A DNA stretch of 64,000 nucleotides from Planctomycetota bacterium (GTDB lineage: Bacteria; Planctomycetota; Planctomycetia; Pirellulales; Lacipirellulaceae). How positions within the stretch are numbered: position 1 is the stretch's first letter; each line of letters opens with the position of its first letter. The notes beneath the pieces are model-generated. The model searched no databases, had not been told where the DNA came from, and worked only from the letters and a program-made list of their open reading frames with translations. The translations under genes were made by a program, and so were the position numbers. Shown in pieces: positions 63,175 through 64,000 of this stretch. The DNA lies in contig JAKOXH010000073.1 in the NCBI GenBank assembly GCA_029781135.1, forward strand, positions 1-64,000, given 5' to 3'.

Positions 63175-63723
63175 GTGGTAGTATCAAATCGGCCAGCGGC
63201 AGTGTGGAACACAAATCCGACTAGGCTGCCGCCCATTGATGTTCGGTCAATTGTCGGTGGCGTCTTAAGATTCACGCACGTGATCTGGCAATTACTCATC
63301 GCGTTGGCTTTGGCAAGTGTCACCGTCGTTCTTCACGCGTTTGGTTCCGTGTACGTCGTGACGCCTCTGACGGGTATCTGGAAATCGGCAACAAAGTCCA
63401 CAGTGCAATTGCGACCCGTTTGGACTCTCACTCGTTTGGTGGGGATGCTTCTGATTCTCCACTTGCTGGAGATGGCCGTTTGGGCGGCCGCTTATGCGGG
63501 GGCGGGTGTGTTTCACGATTTCGAAACGTCATTCTATTTTTCAGTGAAGAGCTTTACGACCGTCGGTTACGGCGATGTGCTGCCAGAGAATTCGTGGCGT
63601 CTACTGGGTCCGATTGAAGCCGCGGTCGGCGTGCTCATGCTTGGTTGGTCGACGAGCATCTTAGTTGCGGCAGTGCAGCGTATCTTCAACGACGCCTCGT
63701 CGGGAGCAGCAAACGTGGAGTAG
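63175..63723 (+). CDS. Two-TM potassium-channel-like protein
   Basis: 182 aa from GTG 63175; a later GTG at 63202 is possible. Two to three hydrophobic segments bracket the pore helix and selectivity filter SFTTVGYGDVLP, the hallmark of K+-selective channels (Ion_trans_2). There is no RCK or cyclic-nucleotide domain. The likely role is K+ passage across the inner membrane. The SulP gene starts 35 bases downstream on the same strand, so both may be co-expressed. Confidence 0.85.
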   Translation: MVVSNRPAAVWNTNPTRLPPIDVRSIVGGVLRFTHVIWQLLIALALASVTVVLHAFGSVYVVTPLTGIWKSATKSTVQLRPVWTLTRLVGMLLILHLLEMAVWAAAYAGAGVFHDFETSFYFSVKSFTTVGYGDVLPENSWRLLGPIEAAVGVLMLGWSTSILVAAVQRIFNDASSGAANVE

Positions 63724-63758
63724 ATCCTAACGGACAGGTCGATGCTGCCAATGAGCCA

Positions 63759-64000
63759 ATGAGCAGCGAGGATACTTCCATGATGGAGCTTCGTGAGACC
63801 TACAAATCGCGACTGAAAGGCGGGGCTGTTGGCAGCCTGTTCGCCGTACTCCCACCATTGACCTGGCTGCCGCAATATAACTCGGCTTGGCTGGCAAAAG
63901 ATGCGCTCGCCGGCATGACGCTGGCGGCCTACGCCATTCCGGTTTCCCTGGCCTATGCGACACTCGCCGGTCTACCACCGCACTACGGCATTTACTGTTA
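63759..64000 (+). CDS. SulP-family anion transporter, N-terminal part
   Basis: 80 codons from ATG 63759 (ATG 63780 is the alternative) to the right edge. The sequence LPPLTWLPQYNSAWLAKDAL, then AGMTLAAYAIPVSLAYATLA and GLPPHYGIYC is the conserved beginning of SulP transporters, which carry sulfate, bicarbonate or other anions. The core and STAS domain lie beyond the window. A sulfate link to the sulfotransferase 55 kb away is only speculation. Confidence 0.85.
   Translation, partial: MSSEDTSMMELRETYKSRLKGGAVGSLFAVLPPLTWLPQYNSAWLAKDALAGMTLAAYAIPVSLAYATLAGLPPHYGIYC

Noticed and set aside
1..64000. rRNA and tRNA genes
   Set aside because: No rRNA-like conserved stretches or cloverleaf sequences with a TTCGA-type arm were recognised, although a covariance search could still find an odd tRNA.

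Overview
The window looks like planctomycete DNA, most likely Pirellulales or Gemmatales (the order is an inference). The diagnostic families are a DUF1559 pseudopilin-like protein, several PEP-CTERM proteins, dockerin-type repeats, a LEPR-XLL-like exported protein, an ECF-type sigma factor, a transmembrane Hanks-type kinase carrying a zinc-ribbon, an FG-GAP protein and Rhs/YD-repeat proteins. No rRNA, tRNA or CRISPR array was recognised.

Region 1 (1-21.6 kb) is a surface/polymorphic-toxin block. A giant YD-repeat (Rhs) gene runs off the left edge on the minus strand. Upstream of it on the same strand are a glycosyltransferase-like protein, a Gly-rich fibre-like protein, a beta-rich protein, a sulfotransferase, an adhesin with SHAEG repeats and a GT2-TPR glycosyltransferase. 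A divergent gene encodes a two-domain (GT2+GT4) glycosyltransferase. Beyond it lies an Rhs tail module: a short core plus a C-terminal tail, a directly abutting two-TM candidate immunity protein, and a displaced Rhs core fragment. This module sits below a tightly overlapping run of small exported, membrane and phage-like genes, including a trypsin-like protease with a collagen-like segment and a DUF1353 protein. A small HTH/zinc-ribbon regulator lies at the head of the run.

Region 2 (21.6-31 kb) is mosaic. A PEP-CTERM gene is split by an IS256-family element. It is followed by a DEDDh exonuclease, a protein built of repeated winged helices without a transposase catalytic domain, a stand-alone TSCPD-domain gene pair, and about 1.8 kb without recognisable genes that holds an array of hairpins with unrelated stems.

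Region 3 (31-46 kb) is a plasmid or integrated-plasmid backbone. It holds a RepA-type initiator with iteron-like repeats, ParA and a ParB-like partner, a prim-pol protein, an adenine methyltransferase, two toxin-antitoxin pairs, an IS200/IS605 tnpA, an IS21 relic and a degenerate receiver domain. Two small gene families occur as an inverted duplication around it, and pieces of the parB-nuclease segment are duplicated in tandem, so the backbone appears to have been rearranged.

Region 4 (46-64 kb) is more chromosomal in character: exported LEPR-XLL, dockerin/PEP-CTERM, autotransporter-repeat and FG-GAP proteins with a sigma factor, a DUF1559 protein and a kinase. It continues with an IS3-family element that has a clear frameshift site, a third toxin-antitoxin pair, a membrane protein, a potassium-channel-like protein and the start of a SulP transporter that runs off the right edge.
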